From NCBI GenBank assembly GCA_039111635.1, contig JBCAQO010000014.1, positions 1,364,001 through 1,428,000 on the forward strand: a DNA stretch of 64,000 bases. The letters run 5' to 3'. Made by a program: the position numbers and the translations under genes. The notes beneath the pieces were generated by a model that saw only the letters and a program-made list of their open reading frames with translations, ran no database searches and was not told the origin of the DNA. Positions 52,588 to 64,000 of this stretch are shown here, one piece after another. Every line of letters begins with the position of its first letter. The stretch's first letter is position 1. This DNA comes from Heterobasidion occidentale. Its lineage: Eukaryota; Basidiomycota; Agaricomycetes; Russulales; Bondarzewiaceae.

Positions 52588-55017
52588 GTCGAAAGTCAGA
52601 GGTCAGCCCAAGCTGAAAGGTCATTCGGAGCTGGAGGGCGTTGCTTTAAGGCGTCACAGGTGGTAGCCGCGGTCCGTCCGTGTAAGGAGCGGATGAATAA
52701 GCCGGGCCGTTCTTGTCGCCGAGGACGAAAGGATCCGACGACGTGAAAGCTTGCTACAGCTCCGAATGTTAGCACGAAAGCTGAGAGTCACGACCAAATC
52801 GTCCGTAGATCGAAGGCGACGCAGTCGGCAGACGGAACTACCGTTTTTATAGAACGCCGGGCGACGCCATTTGCTAAAATCGCCTGGGGACCGAAAATCA
52901 GGTTAAAGCTCGGAGCCAAAGTGTGAATAAGAAATTTGCCAAAGTGCAGCCGCGGTCAGTTGACGCTCGTGACAGAGATCTAGGTCATAGCGCATGCCGC
53001 CAGATCGCATGCTACAAGATCCCGCTCTCCGCGGCAAGATTCAATCATGCTCAAAAGCCTCGATGCTGAGCATCAGATGGTCCCAATCGCAAATAGTCAA
53101 ATCGGCGACATTTCTATGGTTTGTTGGATAAGGTTAACTTCCGCCTAACCGTTTGTCTGCGTGATCATCGTATAAGAGCAAGCTCAGTCTGGGTCGGCAA
53201 AAGGGCGACTCCCATTCTTGGTCTTGCAAGTCCTACTTGTGATGCAAGAAGTATGCTAGATGCAAGGCAGGCACTGCAGAGAGCATAAAGCTCGGTGCGT
53301 TCGTCAGACGATAGAGGAGATCACTCACCCGTATGCGCGCGCTGACTTCGTGGCTAGATGGATGCTTCATCATCTGCAATCTTTACAGTTCTAGCTCATG
53401 TTGAGATTTGAGGTCATCCGAGTCCTGAATATACCATAAATCCACAACTGAATGTCGTCACCCAAATTGGGAAACAGAGTCAACCTGTGTCGGCCAAATC
53501 GGGATCCAGATTTCTTGACTGAGTCCCATAATCAAAGCTGACTTCAGGAGCAAGTGGGTACCAGAACGAGGGCTGCAGAATCGTAGTTTCCGTGGCCGGC
53601 TCGAGAGGATAGTCGTTGTAACTGACAAGTTGTGCGCTGGCGAGACGGTGAAGGCCAGATGTAGTCCGGGCCGCGTCGGGCTTGCAAGATTTTCCGTTTC
53701 CCTGACGTCACACAGAGGGCCCGCCAGGCTGTTGGCACGTAGATCGTCGTCTTTGCATTCGACCTCGATTATTTGAGTGTAGGCTATCGAATCGCTGGCG
53801 CTGATCAGTAACGTGCCAATGAGCGTGAAAAACATGAGTGATTCTGAATCATCCGATTATTGATCGCATCCTGATCCCAGACCATCTCAGACATCGTGTA
53901 CCTGTATGCATTTCGTTCGACTCGACGGTGGAATTTATCGGAGACATCCGAGCTCTTGTTCTGGACTGACAGGTGCAGTCTATCTCAAAGAGCGTGTGCC
54001 TCTCTGTGTCGCAGGATAGATCAACTCGATGGAATTTTCGCCACATGTAATTAGGGTTCGTGTGGCCATGTTGTTTGCATGACGCCACGCGTATCGACGG
54101 CAAAAATTGCGCCACACCACCTCCTTCGACCTTCCCTCCTTCACAAGCAAGATAATGTATGTGGTGCTTGACAGAGATGATGACCGAGTCCCACAAGTCT
54201 CAGCTGAGCACTGGCCCTTCTTTACCATCCGATATTTTGAATATCCTGCTCGTCAGCGACCCAGTGGGTCTGCCTGCGGCACCAATAGTGGACTCACTGA
54301 AGCGCTGATAGTGTGCTCAAAAGGTGAGTGGTGTACGATCGTCCGGGACCATCTCTTTCAAGCGCTGATGTGCGAGAATTCTTGCTTCGCAGCCTGGCAG
54401 GGCGCTCTCCGAGGACATCCTCGCTGATCAAAATTGACTGACAGTCATCAGCGATGATAGCCTAACAGCAAAGTATATGTTTCCTCACCTCTGCCAAGCC
54501 CCAGGCAACTATCGCCTCCCCCCGTTGCATGAACCTCATCTTGGTATGCGATCCTAGCATTCTCAGTCCACGACTCGGCGCTTTAAACATGCGGCAGCTT
54601 ACAAATACGCCTGCCCAAATCATGAGCGGTTCGAAATGCAAGCACACTGATGAGGTGGGAATTCATTCTCAAAGCAGGCACACTGATCCATAAGAAGTGA
54701 ACAAGTAGGAGCTACTTACCTAGATCTCCTAGGGCACGGCATGCCATGTACGTTCATGAGCCAGATTCTCTAGCAAGGAGGTGAGTGCATCGTTGGCGGC
54801 GCGTGGACGCACCAGACCAAATTAGGCGGTGTTGGCTGGGGACGCGACGAGACGCGCAGGACGACGCGGTCACCTGACGAGTTCGTTGTGTATTCGATTC
54901 CCACGCCTAGTTGCTGAGTTCAACCAGGACAGAAAGCTCCCGCCGACGTCCGCGACGACCTCGACGACGCACGCGACGGCCACGACTTTTCTTTTTGTTT
55001 CTATCTTTTCTTCATTG
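52588..55017. other. gene-poor stretch, possible degenerate gene on the minus strand
   Basis: From 53.45 to 54.2 kb minus-strand frames include MFFTLIGTLLISASDSIAY followed by a Cys/Asp-rich stretch, and in another frame SYNDYPLEPATETTILQPSF, which look coding, but I cannot chain them or name a family. No features are seen in 52.65-53.4 kb or 54.45-54.9 kb. The 5' leader of the Bud4-like gene begins near 54.9 kb. Confidence 0.35.
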
Positions 55018-58000
55018 ATGGCTCCCTTACGCGACCGCGCTCTTTCAAACTCCCCAGACCCAGAATGGCCTCCGCAGCCCACCACTCCCCTCCGTATCGC
55101 CAAACGCGACGCACCGCAGCGCCCGCACGCCTCGCAAATCAGCAGGCGGTCATCGTCGACGTACTCGAAGCTTAGAAACAGTAATCTTGTCACCCAGTCC
55201 CCCTTTAGAGCCCAAACACAACCTCCTAATCGCCCTTCATCTGCTATCAATGTACCTTCCCCCCGTCGCGTCAGCGGTGAGAAACGCGCACGCCCCACCT
55301 CAATGTACTCGCAAGAGGAAAACCTGAGGCCTCTCGGATTCAAGCGACGACAGTCCAGAGGCTTTCAGGGCCTTATCGACCGCGAGCCCGTCACCAAGAG
55401 TCCGTTCAGGCAAGACTCTTCTGACGATCCTCTACCTCCACCTGTCCCCCCCAAATCCGATCCTGTCCATCTCCCCACTCCTACATCCTCTGCATCTCCA
55501 GTCCGCTCCTCTCTCGTCTCGAAACGCTTTCATGGCCCCAGGATCTTGGGCAACGAAGTACAGAAACGGCAAAGGAGAAAGACTGTCACCTTCGACGAGA
55601 AGTGCGACGTCCTCGAATTTGATCGGGACGAAGGAGAGATGGAGGAAGATGTCTTCGACTCTGACTCTGACGACTATGGTGTTCCAGAGCCTCCGCAGGG
55701 TGTCGAAGACGAAGAGGTATATGCGAACGACAGCATCACTGGACTGGTCGACTCGATGCTGCAAGATGCGCGTGATGAATCTAGGCCACATACTCCTCCA
55801 TCAGATAGGGCGCTCCCTCCAGACCTAGACAACGAAGACGGCGTACCCTATGGGAGGACACATCACGCCGAGCGAACCATCGCCGCTCATCAACATCCGA
55901 CTCCGCCTTCGGAATCAGACCCACCGTACGAGGCGCACGATGGTTTGCCTGTCGTCAATACACCTCCCAGAACTCGCAACCCGAGTGACGCGACGCCTCC
56001 TAGCTCCAGTTTGCCTCTCGGGCGGTCTACTAGTACCGAGCACAGACCTGACGAATTGGACGCGGACGTTGGGTTGTTGCCTCCATCACCTTCACCCGCA
56101 AGGGCTAGCAAGCTCATCACCAACCCCATCGAAGTCGGCTTGATCCCGAAACTCGACCTCGGCATCGAGCAACGCGACACGGACGAGGTCAAGGGCGATA
56201 ACGATAACGAAGGTGCGTGCTATGACGCGTCTTATGTTGCGTTTGGGATTGACGTCGGCATCGACAGATCCATTCTCTGTACACGTAAAGGAAGAAGTAC
56301 AGATTGTTGAGCTTTCCTTCATGTCAGGGTCCGCGCAGGATGACATGGAACCGTCTAACCTGTCAATCAACCAGTCCGACGTTTCCCTCTCCGGACTAGC
56401 AGCAGAGCTCGGGATTGCCGACCCCGAGGACAAGGTACCGACCGAAGAGAACTCAAATCCCGTGCGGACGTCCACGCCCCCTCCAACATCTCCTCTGAAC
56501 CTCAAAACCTCCATGTCGTCCCTCCGCCGCTCCATGGAGTCGATCGACGAGCGACCGATCCCGCTTCCCCGCAGTCGGAGCGCGTCGCCGTTTGAGTCCC
56601 CCTTCTCCAGTCGCGTCGCCTCTCCAATATTGGGCCGCGCAGGCTCGCCTGCGTCGCGTGCTGGGTCACCCGGGCTTCCCATGCCTATGCGTGCAGGCTC
56701 GCCTCTAGTCTTCCCGTCCCGTGTCACTTCGCCCCTGGGCATACCATCCCGAGTAGCATCCCCTTTCCAGCGCAACAGAGGCGACTCGTCGGCCAGTCTG
56801 AATAGCTTGAACGGACGCAGCCCGCGAATCAGCAGAGAAGAAGTCCAGAGGCGACTCCGAAAGCGGAGCCAAGAGAGCCCGACGCCTGAAGAAATCATGG
56901 ACTCCGCTTTTCAGGAGACAGCGAATGTGCCGGGCGCCAGCGGCTCCGCAGATGTCACCTTGGATATCGACGACGACGACGCGAAGGATGCGCGACCCTC
57001 CATTGGTGGCCATGCCATGCGACGAGAAAACCCAACTTACGACGGGGTGATCTCTTTGGATCCCGAACCCCAGGTCATCGATCCGCCCCGACCTTCCCTG
57101 CCTGTGCGTGCCATGTCTGTCGATGCCGCTGATCCCATGTCAGACTTCAAGGGCCTAGACTTTGATCTGCCGAGCGGAGGGCCTGTCATTGACCTCGGCA
57201 TGTCCGGCATGGACTTCGACACGGAGCATGTGGACATTGGGGAGGTGCGGAGCGCTCTGGACAGGTTGGTGGCTAACGTGGCGAGCTCGAAGGGTTCGGA
57301 GAGGCCGGTCGGTGAGCCCCGGGCGAAAGCGAAGTCGGGCTTGGTGAGAGTGGAATCTGTTACTGAAGGGGTCAAGGCTGGACAGTTTGAGCCACCAGCA
57401 GATCTTGATATCCACATGGACGAGGGCGAAGGCGACGAAGACGAGGGCGACGAAGATCAGAATCAAGACGAGGACGAGGACGAGGATGAGGACGAGGACG
57501 AGGACGAGGACGGGGACGGAGACGGAGACGGAGACGAGGAAGACGAGGACGGGGACACTCAGGTTTCTACTCCTCGCCCACAACAACGCTCTTCGCCAAC
57601 CCCAGAGCTTCTCTCTGGAAGTAAATTCATGAGTCCTCCCCAGAGTCGAAGCGCCAGTACCTCCTCCCTTGCCCCACCGCCACCGCCACCCCCGAAAGAT
57701 GCCATTCGTACTCGCGAGCAGATGATTATCGAGAAGCGAAGGGAGCTGCGGCGGCGTGAAGAGGAAGAAACACTGGGCATCGCTACGCCACCGCGGCACG
57801 TAAACTCAATCAAACGTCTTGCGGCAGAGGGGCGGCCATCCAAGCGACGTAGCATGAGCGCAGGGGATGCAGAGGACCTCGAGCAGGCAAGAGCCCGGGA
57901 GCTGTCTGGCGATCCTGGTAGGTCCGAGAGAGGGCTGTTGGACGTGGTTCCTCTCGAGGGCGAGGAGGAAGTTCCCTTGGCAGATAGCATCGCAAGGGAG

Positions 58001-59708
58001 CTGAGGAAATTGGGCGGACCGAGCAAAGGCGTATGTGATTTCCTCAAATATCATCATCTGTTTTTTGGTGATCTAAAACCTGACTCACACCAGAAATATC
58101 ATGTTCGGGAGCATGAAGGCACAATTTACGCCTCATCCGATGCTGACAAGGTCTCTCACATGGGCAACGTGGGCGACGTCGACAGCGGGAAAGCTTGGAG
58201 AACAGTGCGCAGGCCGTCCGATATGGTATGTCATATTAGGTTGTTACTACGGCATGTCGACCAACGCGCCTCGTAGAACGAATACGCCAAACAGATCCGG
58301 CTATATCGAGCGCAGGAGAAGCCAGGAAAGGCTCACGGCAAGGTCTTCGTCAGAGGTCAGTTTGCGCACCCTGATAACCCTAGAACACGCCTTGATCCTT
58401 GGTGAAGTGGTCGGCGTCAAGGGCCTTGACGTGCCCATTCCACAGCAGACGACGGCCATGTCGTGTACTTTGAACAACGGCATTCACTTCGTGACAACAC
58501 CGGAGTGCCGGTTGTCCAAAGATAGCAAGATAGAACAGGAATTCGAACTGTGTGTATCGTTTCTAAGTGCTGAAGATTCAAGCTGATATGTTTGATTAGA
58601 ATTGAGCATCAGAAGCTCGAATTCACACTTACGCTAAAGATTCGTCGAGACCCTCACATTGTCGCTCAGTTCAAGACGAATACACCACGACCTGCCCCAC
58701 CACCTCCACAAGCTCCACCTCCGGCGTCAAAGGGAGGTATGCGAAGCTTTTTCTCATCCCCGAAGAAGCCCACCAAGGTTGCCCCAAAACCTATCATCGC
58801 ACCACCGCCTCCTAGACTAGAGGAGAACCTTGCTCGCTACTTGAAGACAGACGGTCAACTGGCGCGGGCCTTTGTCTGTTTCAAGGATATCGCAGATCGA
58901 TGCGACACCAAACTTTTCGAGACGACCTATCCGCTGATTGGACAGCGGATGGAAACGAGCTCGAAAGTGTCGTCGTTGCAAATCGGAGAGTTGATATTGC
59001 AATTCTTCAGGCTACCTCCCCTTCCTGGTATACCAGCCAGCCAGCAACCGCAGAGCTTGGAGGAGTGTCACCGTGGGCTGCGTCATGTTCACTGGCATAA
59101 GCAAACATATTTCGAAGGAACCTTGACACAGAACGGTGGTGATTGTACGGTATGTTGAACTGTGATGTTTTTTTGGCGTTCTGGCGTTGACTTCGAGCAG
59201 ACATGGCGACGACGTCACTTCCGTGTCATTGGTGCTAATCTGGTCGCCTTCAACGATGTTACTAAGAAGGCTACGGCAACGATTGACCTTCGCAGGGCCA
59301 TCGCCGTTGAAGACATTCAGGAGGGGCGGTCCCGTGCTCTCAGCCCAGCATCGATGCAGACCGCCCGTAGCCAGTTTACCGACGACTACGATGACGTCTA
59401 TGGAGTAAAACGATCCTTCCGTTTGTTTTTCAAGCGCGATCAAGAGATCATTTTCTTTGCGGACACGGACGAGGAAAAGAGCAGATGGTGCGTTCCTATG
59501 ACGTCCTGTTTGTGATCAGTGTGAATTGGCGTTAACTTGCCTTCGTTACCTCAGGCTCGAAGTCCTCCAGGCGCTCGTCGGGCATATTCCCCCTAACCCG
59601 CTTTGGGCCGAGCTCCTCTGGCAACGCCGGCAGGAAGCAGCGAAAGAGGGTGTCGCTCATATGGCCGCTGCCTCTGGTTCACGATCTGCTTCGCCTCCAC
59701 GTCGGTGA
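55018..59708 (+). CDS. Bud4/anillin-homologous septation scaffold with C-terminal PH domain
   Basis: Starts ATG 55018 (MAPLRDRALSNSPDPEWPPQ). The long N-terminal region is disordered and rich in Ser/Pro, with many SP/TP sites. It includes repeated SR-ASP / AGSP units (56.58-56.78 kb), an Asp/Glu-run (57.42-57.56 kb) and a polyproline stretch before IRTREQMIIEKRRELRRREE. The anillin-homology region follows (KAHGKVFVRVVGVKGLDVPI, LNNGIHFVTTPECRLSKDS, HQKLEFTLTLKIRRDPHI), and then a PH domain (WHKQTYFEGTLTQNGGDCT, WRRRHFRVIGANLVAFND, RSFRLFFKRDQEIIFFADTD, then W-LEVLQALVG). The stop is at 59708. Bud4/Mid2/anillin proteins bind septins and membrane at division or septation sites. At least six introns, all short. 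Full length, with no breaks seen. Confidence 0.9.
57420..57560 (+). repeat. acidic codon repeat in the Bud4-like gene
   Basis: GACGAG and GGAGAC triplet-pair repeats coding a run of Asp-Glu then Asp-Gly. They stay in frame. Confidence 0.85.
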
Positions 59709-60227
59709 TAGCAGATCCGTATGCGCTTCCTTCGTTGGAAGCGTCATGCTTACTTGGTCTTGTACATTATCTCTATCTTTTGGTTCTTCACTTCCTCTCC
59801 ATTTTTACTCTACAACTCTCGTTCGTCTCGTCTCATCGTTCCGTTTCATCGTCTCGTTCCCATCGCGCACTTGTCTTGAACTGTCCTGTGTCCCCTTTCT
59901 GTCTGTACTGATGTACATTAAGGCTACATAGAACTTGTCTGTGATATATCGTCGCTGCTTTTTTCGCATCCATGTTTTTTTGCATCCGTCTGATAGTCCT
60001 GCTCCATCGAGTCCGTGTGCACTTACTTTCGTGCGCTCCAGATCCCGACTTCGTGCATCCACGGGACCAACTTGTCCAGAGATTATGATGTACTTATGTC
60101 TAACGTATGCCGTCCTCGTGTTACCTCGTTTCTTCCAAATCAGAGATTCCATGCATTATCAAGACATCCTGCAGTCGCTTGGAGAAAGAAAGGTCCTCAT
60201 CGGATAAGTTACCGGCCAGTCATCATA
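59709..60227. other. convergent 3' regions
   Basis: Pyrimidine-rich 3' flank of the Bud4-like gene meeting the 3' end of the BRCT gene. No gene was recognised; short frames only. Confidence 0.5.
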
Positions 60228-63200
60228 CTACCGCGTCTCCTCGCCCTCTAACGGAGGAAGGTCATCCCCATCATCACTTGCACGAAGGCTGTTGTTAGCA
60301 GTATCCTCGGTGCTCGCTGACAAGATCAGTCGATGACGTGAAACTGACACAGGTCAATGAGACGTACCTATATCCACAGATCGATCCACTAACGACGGAG
60401 TCCCATTCAAATTTGAACCAGAGGGAATCGGAGGCGGCCCCATCAAGTTCGAAGTTGATGGCGGACTCATCGCACTTGACAGTATTTGTTTGGGAAGCAT
60501 CGACCGTCGGCGCTATAAAAATATATGAACACTCGATGGTGACAAGAGAACATTTGGCTAACCTTATTGACGCCGGCGACGTTGACCCCTTCGAGATCGA
60601 TGAGGAATTTATCCTCCTCAACATGCTTGCGTTTCTCTACGCATTCGACAACCCAAGCGATGCCGACCACTAACGGCCGTGGTTCATCTAGCACTCTGTA
60701 CGATACAGTCAAAAAGTTGTCCCATATATAAGGAGAAGGCAAGGCAGATCACCTGTACTTCGTGAGCGTGCTCAACAATCCGTTCTTGAACACGATGTGG
60801 GTGCACGACGAGCCAACACGACCGACGATCTAAATCCAAATAAGCATAAAAATTTAACCTTAATTGCTTGTGTATGTAGGAGATGTAAGCGCGCCTTCGC
60901 TCCCATGCCCCGTAACATGTCGACGAACAGACCACCTGCATCATCGCCGTCGTCTGTCCGCACGTCCACAAAGATTTTACACTTCTTCAAGAGTTTCAGC
61001 GATCCTCCCGCCTTCTTCTCGCTTGAGCCTGATTCTCCATCCCTAGACGCCGATACGTGGGCACCGGTGCCACTGGCCCGACCTAATGCTCCAGGTGCTG
61101 TGCGTGTCCCAGCAGAAGATGGTTGTACGCTCGCAGAGCGAAGGATTCTCCCATTTGTTGGGGAAGTAGAGCTCGGACCTGCTTGTGATTCGACAGGAGG
61201 TTTTCTGGGAGGATTGGGAGGCGTATGGGGATCCTGGGATAGCGTTTGAGAGAGCAGTTGAGAGGCCAAAGAAGCGCGCCGCGAGGCATTGTGTTTCCAA
61301 GAGTCGTGAGGGTCGAACTCTGCATCACTGTTGCCGGCAAGAAGGTCATCGACGCGCAAATCGGAAAACACATTGCCTGTTTCTCCAGCAGTGGTTTGCT
61401 CTGCCGCTTGAGAGGGGCCCGAGGTTTCATCTTCCAGCTTGGGCATCTTTGTCACCTCGACTTGTTCTGGTGGTCCTGATCCGCCCTTCACCGGGCTGCC
61501 TTCCACTGTGGGCAGACTCGACTTCTTACTGGCCTTTTGGAACACCCGTCCCATTCCCACTCCGCCGAATAAGGGTTTAACGTGGGACATTGGGACCCGA
61601 GATTTACCGACCATACCGGTGTGGACATTGATTTTGGGCGGGGGAGGAGCCTCGCCGTCCTTGGAAATTGGACCAGATACACCGAATGCCGCTGCAGGGA
61701 TACCTGGCGGTTTCGGCCTCGATGCTGGTCCAACAGTGCTCGCTCGTGGCCGCATGGCAGAATGACCTACTGTATTTGCACGCATCAATTTAGACGGCTG
61801 ACCTGCCTTCGCTGGGCGAGCTTGATCTGATCCGTTGGTGAACAGGTCGTCTTTAGAGGTGGGGAGCAATGTGCTGCTGTCTCCGACGTCGCGCACAAAT
61901 CCGATGCTCGTCCCTGGTCGTGGCGGCGGGGGCATCTTCAGCCTTTCGAGCGCCTGTGACAGATTCGACAGCGAGGTATGCTTCTGCACTGAACCACGCT
62001 GCGTGCCGGCGACAGAGGCTGGCTTGACTGGGGAAGTGAATTTCATGGGCGAGGGCTGCTTGGGGAGTGACACGGGTTTCTTTGTCGGCGATGCAATAAC
62101 CTTGCTTTTCGATGATGCGGTCGGCTGGGCGAAGCTAAAGGATTTCTGGTGCGACGATGCCCCTGGTGTAATTGGACGAGATGGACCTATCCGCACATGA
62201 ATAAAAAGAACCTGGCGAGTGACTGATTGCCTTGCCTGCAACAGGAACGTCTGCTGCCTTTGCTTCGGCATCAATCTTCTGCTGCCTGAGGCGGGTCATG
62301 CGAGGCGGCGGGGCTGCCGTTGTCCCCAGGAGCTTAGCTTTGGCCTTTGGCATGAACAAAGATGGCAGCTTCTTAATCGTTCCAGCCGGTTTCTTGCTTG
62401 CTTCCCCAGAGCGTCCGCTGCTGGGCAGAGACGACAAGGAGGAATCGCTCTTTTCGGACTTCTGCAAAGACAGCGAGCTTGAGGGTCTCGGAAGGCGGCT
62501 GATGGGGGGTTGTGAGATCGTTCGTGAGGAGGCTGCTGGTACCGAAGTAGAGGTATCGGTGGCGGGGTCCTTGGCACTCGTCCGATTTTCGGGTGGAGGT
62601 ACAGTAGATGTCACTACTGTTACTGGTGTTGGCAGACTCGTCGGTGGTATTACATCAGTCTGATGCGGCATTGCGTCGTCTGCGGGGACAGCATCGGAGC
62701 GAGAAAGATTTTCTAATGGCTTTGATGACGGCCGTGGCGTGGCAGATGCCTCACGATCCTGTATCTAAATTGATGTGAACAATGGGGTCACGGTTAAAGC
62801 AGGAATGCCACTCACGGCTTCAAGGAATAACGCATGTTGCGGATTATATGGTGGGTCCTTGACCAGCTCAGTAGCACTCTGGGCAGACGAAGAAGTCAAC
62901 TACGACGAAACACTTCAAAGCTTTAGTCACGAGGAACCAGTGCAGCTTCACCGTGCTCAGCACCCAAGCCAGGGCTAATTCTGCGGCCATGGTCAAAGCA
63001 ATAGCATAGGAACTGCATGCTTGTCACGGTCGCGTAGATCATGTTATCGGAGTCTCATCGAGGAAAATAACTCACCACGGCAGGCGATGTGTTCTGAAGG
63101 TGGCTGCCCGGGGTTGATATATGTGCACGGTCCTTAGAAAAGAAAGGCGTCCGCGGAAGGGGGGTAAGAGGTGATGAAAGAGAAAACTCGGTATGAAAAG

Positions 63201-64000
63201 CTGTGAGTAGGTGATTCGCAGGTGTCCGAATAGCATCGAAAGCTCTGCGAGGCGTTATGACCGATGACCCACCAAGTTTGATAACATTCGACGCGTTATG
63301 TGTGGGAAGCGATGGAAGGGAGGCAGAATCAGGGACTGGGGTCATTATGGGTGACATCGTAGTTCGTTCCGAAGCATCTCCTTCGCCCGGCTGCTCGACG
63401 ACCATATCTGCAATGCCGTCCTGATGATCAACTGAACGGGGCATGCTGCTGAACCGTAGCTGAGGGCGCATGGGGGATGAAGAAGCGGCTCTCCACGGTG
63501 AAGGCGGGACTCTCTTGAGATCGATATGAGGGATACCTGGGGAGACTGGCGGAACGGACTGTGTTCGTCTACGAGAGGGAGTCTCAGGTGGTGGGGGCGC
63601 ATTATTGGAGGCAGCATTGACACGTTTGAGACTCGAAAAATCGAAAGGCCCGAAAATACGCCTTGTTCCGGAGAGGGGGACCTTGAGTAGTCTAAGATGA
63701 TATGTTCAGTAGTGTGGGAACATTGCATTTCGTGATCATCTAGCTATGGGTTTGCTCACCGTCGTTGGTATCGTGCCTCGCCCTCTTACTGTCCCTTTGT
63801 TCGCTATCATACGCCGCAGAACCGCCATCAGTTGGTGATGATGAACGTTTCTGTGGCGGAAGCTTGTCTGGCGATAGCACTTGTTCGCCCCTCGAATGAC
63901 CCTCCTGTTCATCTGCAGGGCTTTTGCCCTTCTGCAGCTTCCTTCCTAGCCCAGAAGCATCATTTCGAGCTGCGTTTCTCGCCACCTTCAACGGTGAATG
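60228..64000 (-). CDS. microcephalin-like BRCT protein, 5' end outside the window
   Basis: Minus strand, running off the right edge. Long disordered Ser/Pro/Lys-rich N-terminal region: KRSSSPTDGGSAAYDSEQRD, LLKVPLSGTRRIFGPFDFSS, TPRRAFDAIRTPANHLLTAF, a conserved-looking DPPYNPQHALFLEA, then KLPSLFMPKAKAKLLG and RMTRLRQQKIDAEAKA. The C-terminal BRCT domain reads LKKCKIFVDVRTDDGDDAGG, FVDMLRGMGAK, then after introns CTHVVFKNGLLSTL-like sequence, PRPLVVGIAWVVECVEKRKH and EDKFLIDLEGVNVAGVNK followed by RRRSMLPKQIL, which parallels the end of microcephalin BRCT1. An acidic tail ends DLPPLEGEETR (stop 60228-60230) after a 51-nt intron. BRCT domains read phosphoserine in DNA-damage and chromatin-condensation complexes; the partner here is unknown. 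Confidence 0.75.

Noticed and set aside
54870..55343. Minus-strand ORF at the start of the Bud4-like gene
   Set aside because: Shadow of the coding strand; the plus strand carries the conserved domains.
60338..60673. Plus-strand 111-codon ORF opposite the BRCT gene
   Set aside because: It starts at GTG and overlaps the BRCT C-terminal exons on the other strand, which have clear homology.
1..64000. CRISPR arrays, bacterial operons, riboswitches, rRNA or tRNA genes
   Set aside because: None seen. Gene structure is eukaryotic with spliceosomal introns, and no clear tRNA A/B box pair was found by eye.

Overview
This is a stretch of a basidiomycete (Agaricomycete-type) nuclear genome. The evidence is short GT-AG introns of roughly 50-70 nt in almost every gene, Agaricomycete-expanded families (KDZ transposase with CxC5/CxC6-type cysteine clusters, RTC4-domain proteins, OTT_1508-like deaminases, EF-hand/ZZ-type proteins, fungal GT1 glycosyltransferases) and a Ty3/gypsy chromovirus. 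All calls come from reading the sequence; no database search was run, and exon edges are by eye.

Layout. 1-5.47 kb: no gene I can support. 5.47-7.6 kb: a frameshifted OTT_1508-like deaminase pseudogene with a second copy of its 3' tail. 7.4-12.2 kb: a tandem segmental duplication carrying two short-chain dehydrogenase genes (the second broken by a 4-bp deletion), separated by an inverted, internally deleted copy of the gene at 15.35-19.69 kb. 12.5-14.6 kb: NAD(H) kinase. 15.35-19.69 kb: a large multi-exon EF-hand/zinc-finger protein. 20.0-21.2 kb: a small stress-type (CsbD-like) gene with a TATA box and three ACGCGT boxes.

21.5-41.3 kb is the centrepiece. A UDP-glycosyltransferase gene is cut in two, its 5' part at 40.85-41.29 kb and its 3' part at 21.53-23.15 kb (both minus strand), by a 17.7-kb insertion with perfect 14-bp terminal inverted repeats. 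Removing the insertion and one GA dinucleotide restores the reading frame. Inside it are a 6.5-kb KDZ-type DNA transposon (11-bp target duplication) holding a KDZ transposase and a convergent RTC4-domain gene, and an 8.9-kb chromovirus (804-bp LTRs, 5-bp target duplication ACGAT). The chromovirus shows an AAAGGGA slippery heptamer at its protease/RT frame change and an unusual repeated C-terminal tail after its chromodomain.

41.5-46.1 kb: the truncated 5' part of an FAD monooxygenase runs into a decayed second gypsy fragment and a mosaic of LTR-like sequence. 46.8-48.4 kb: a DMATS-type aromatic prenyltransferase. 48.6-52.6 kb: a convergent pair of carbohydrate-active enzymes (GH79 and GH43). 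55.0-59.7 kb: a Bud4/anillin-type septation protein. 60.2 kb to the window end: a microcephalin-like BRCT protein whose 5' end lies outside.

Functionally, the right third is housekeeping plus secreted carbohydrate metabolism. The centre looks like the remains of a small prenyltransferase/monooxygenase/glycosyltransferase group broken up by transposons. The left third is a recently duplicating, partly pseudogenised region.
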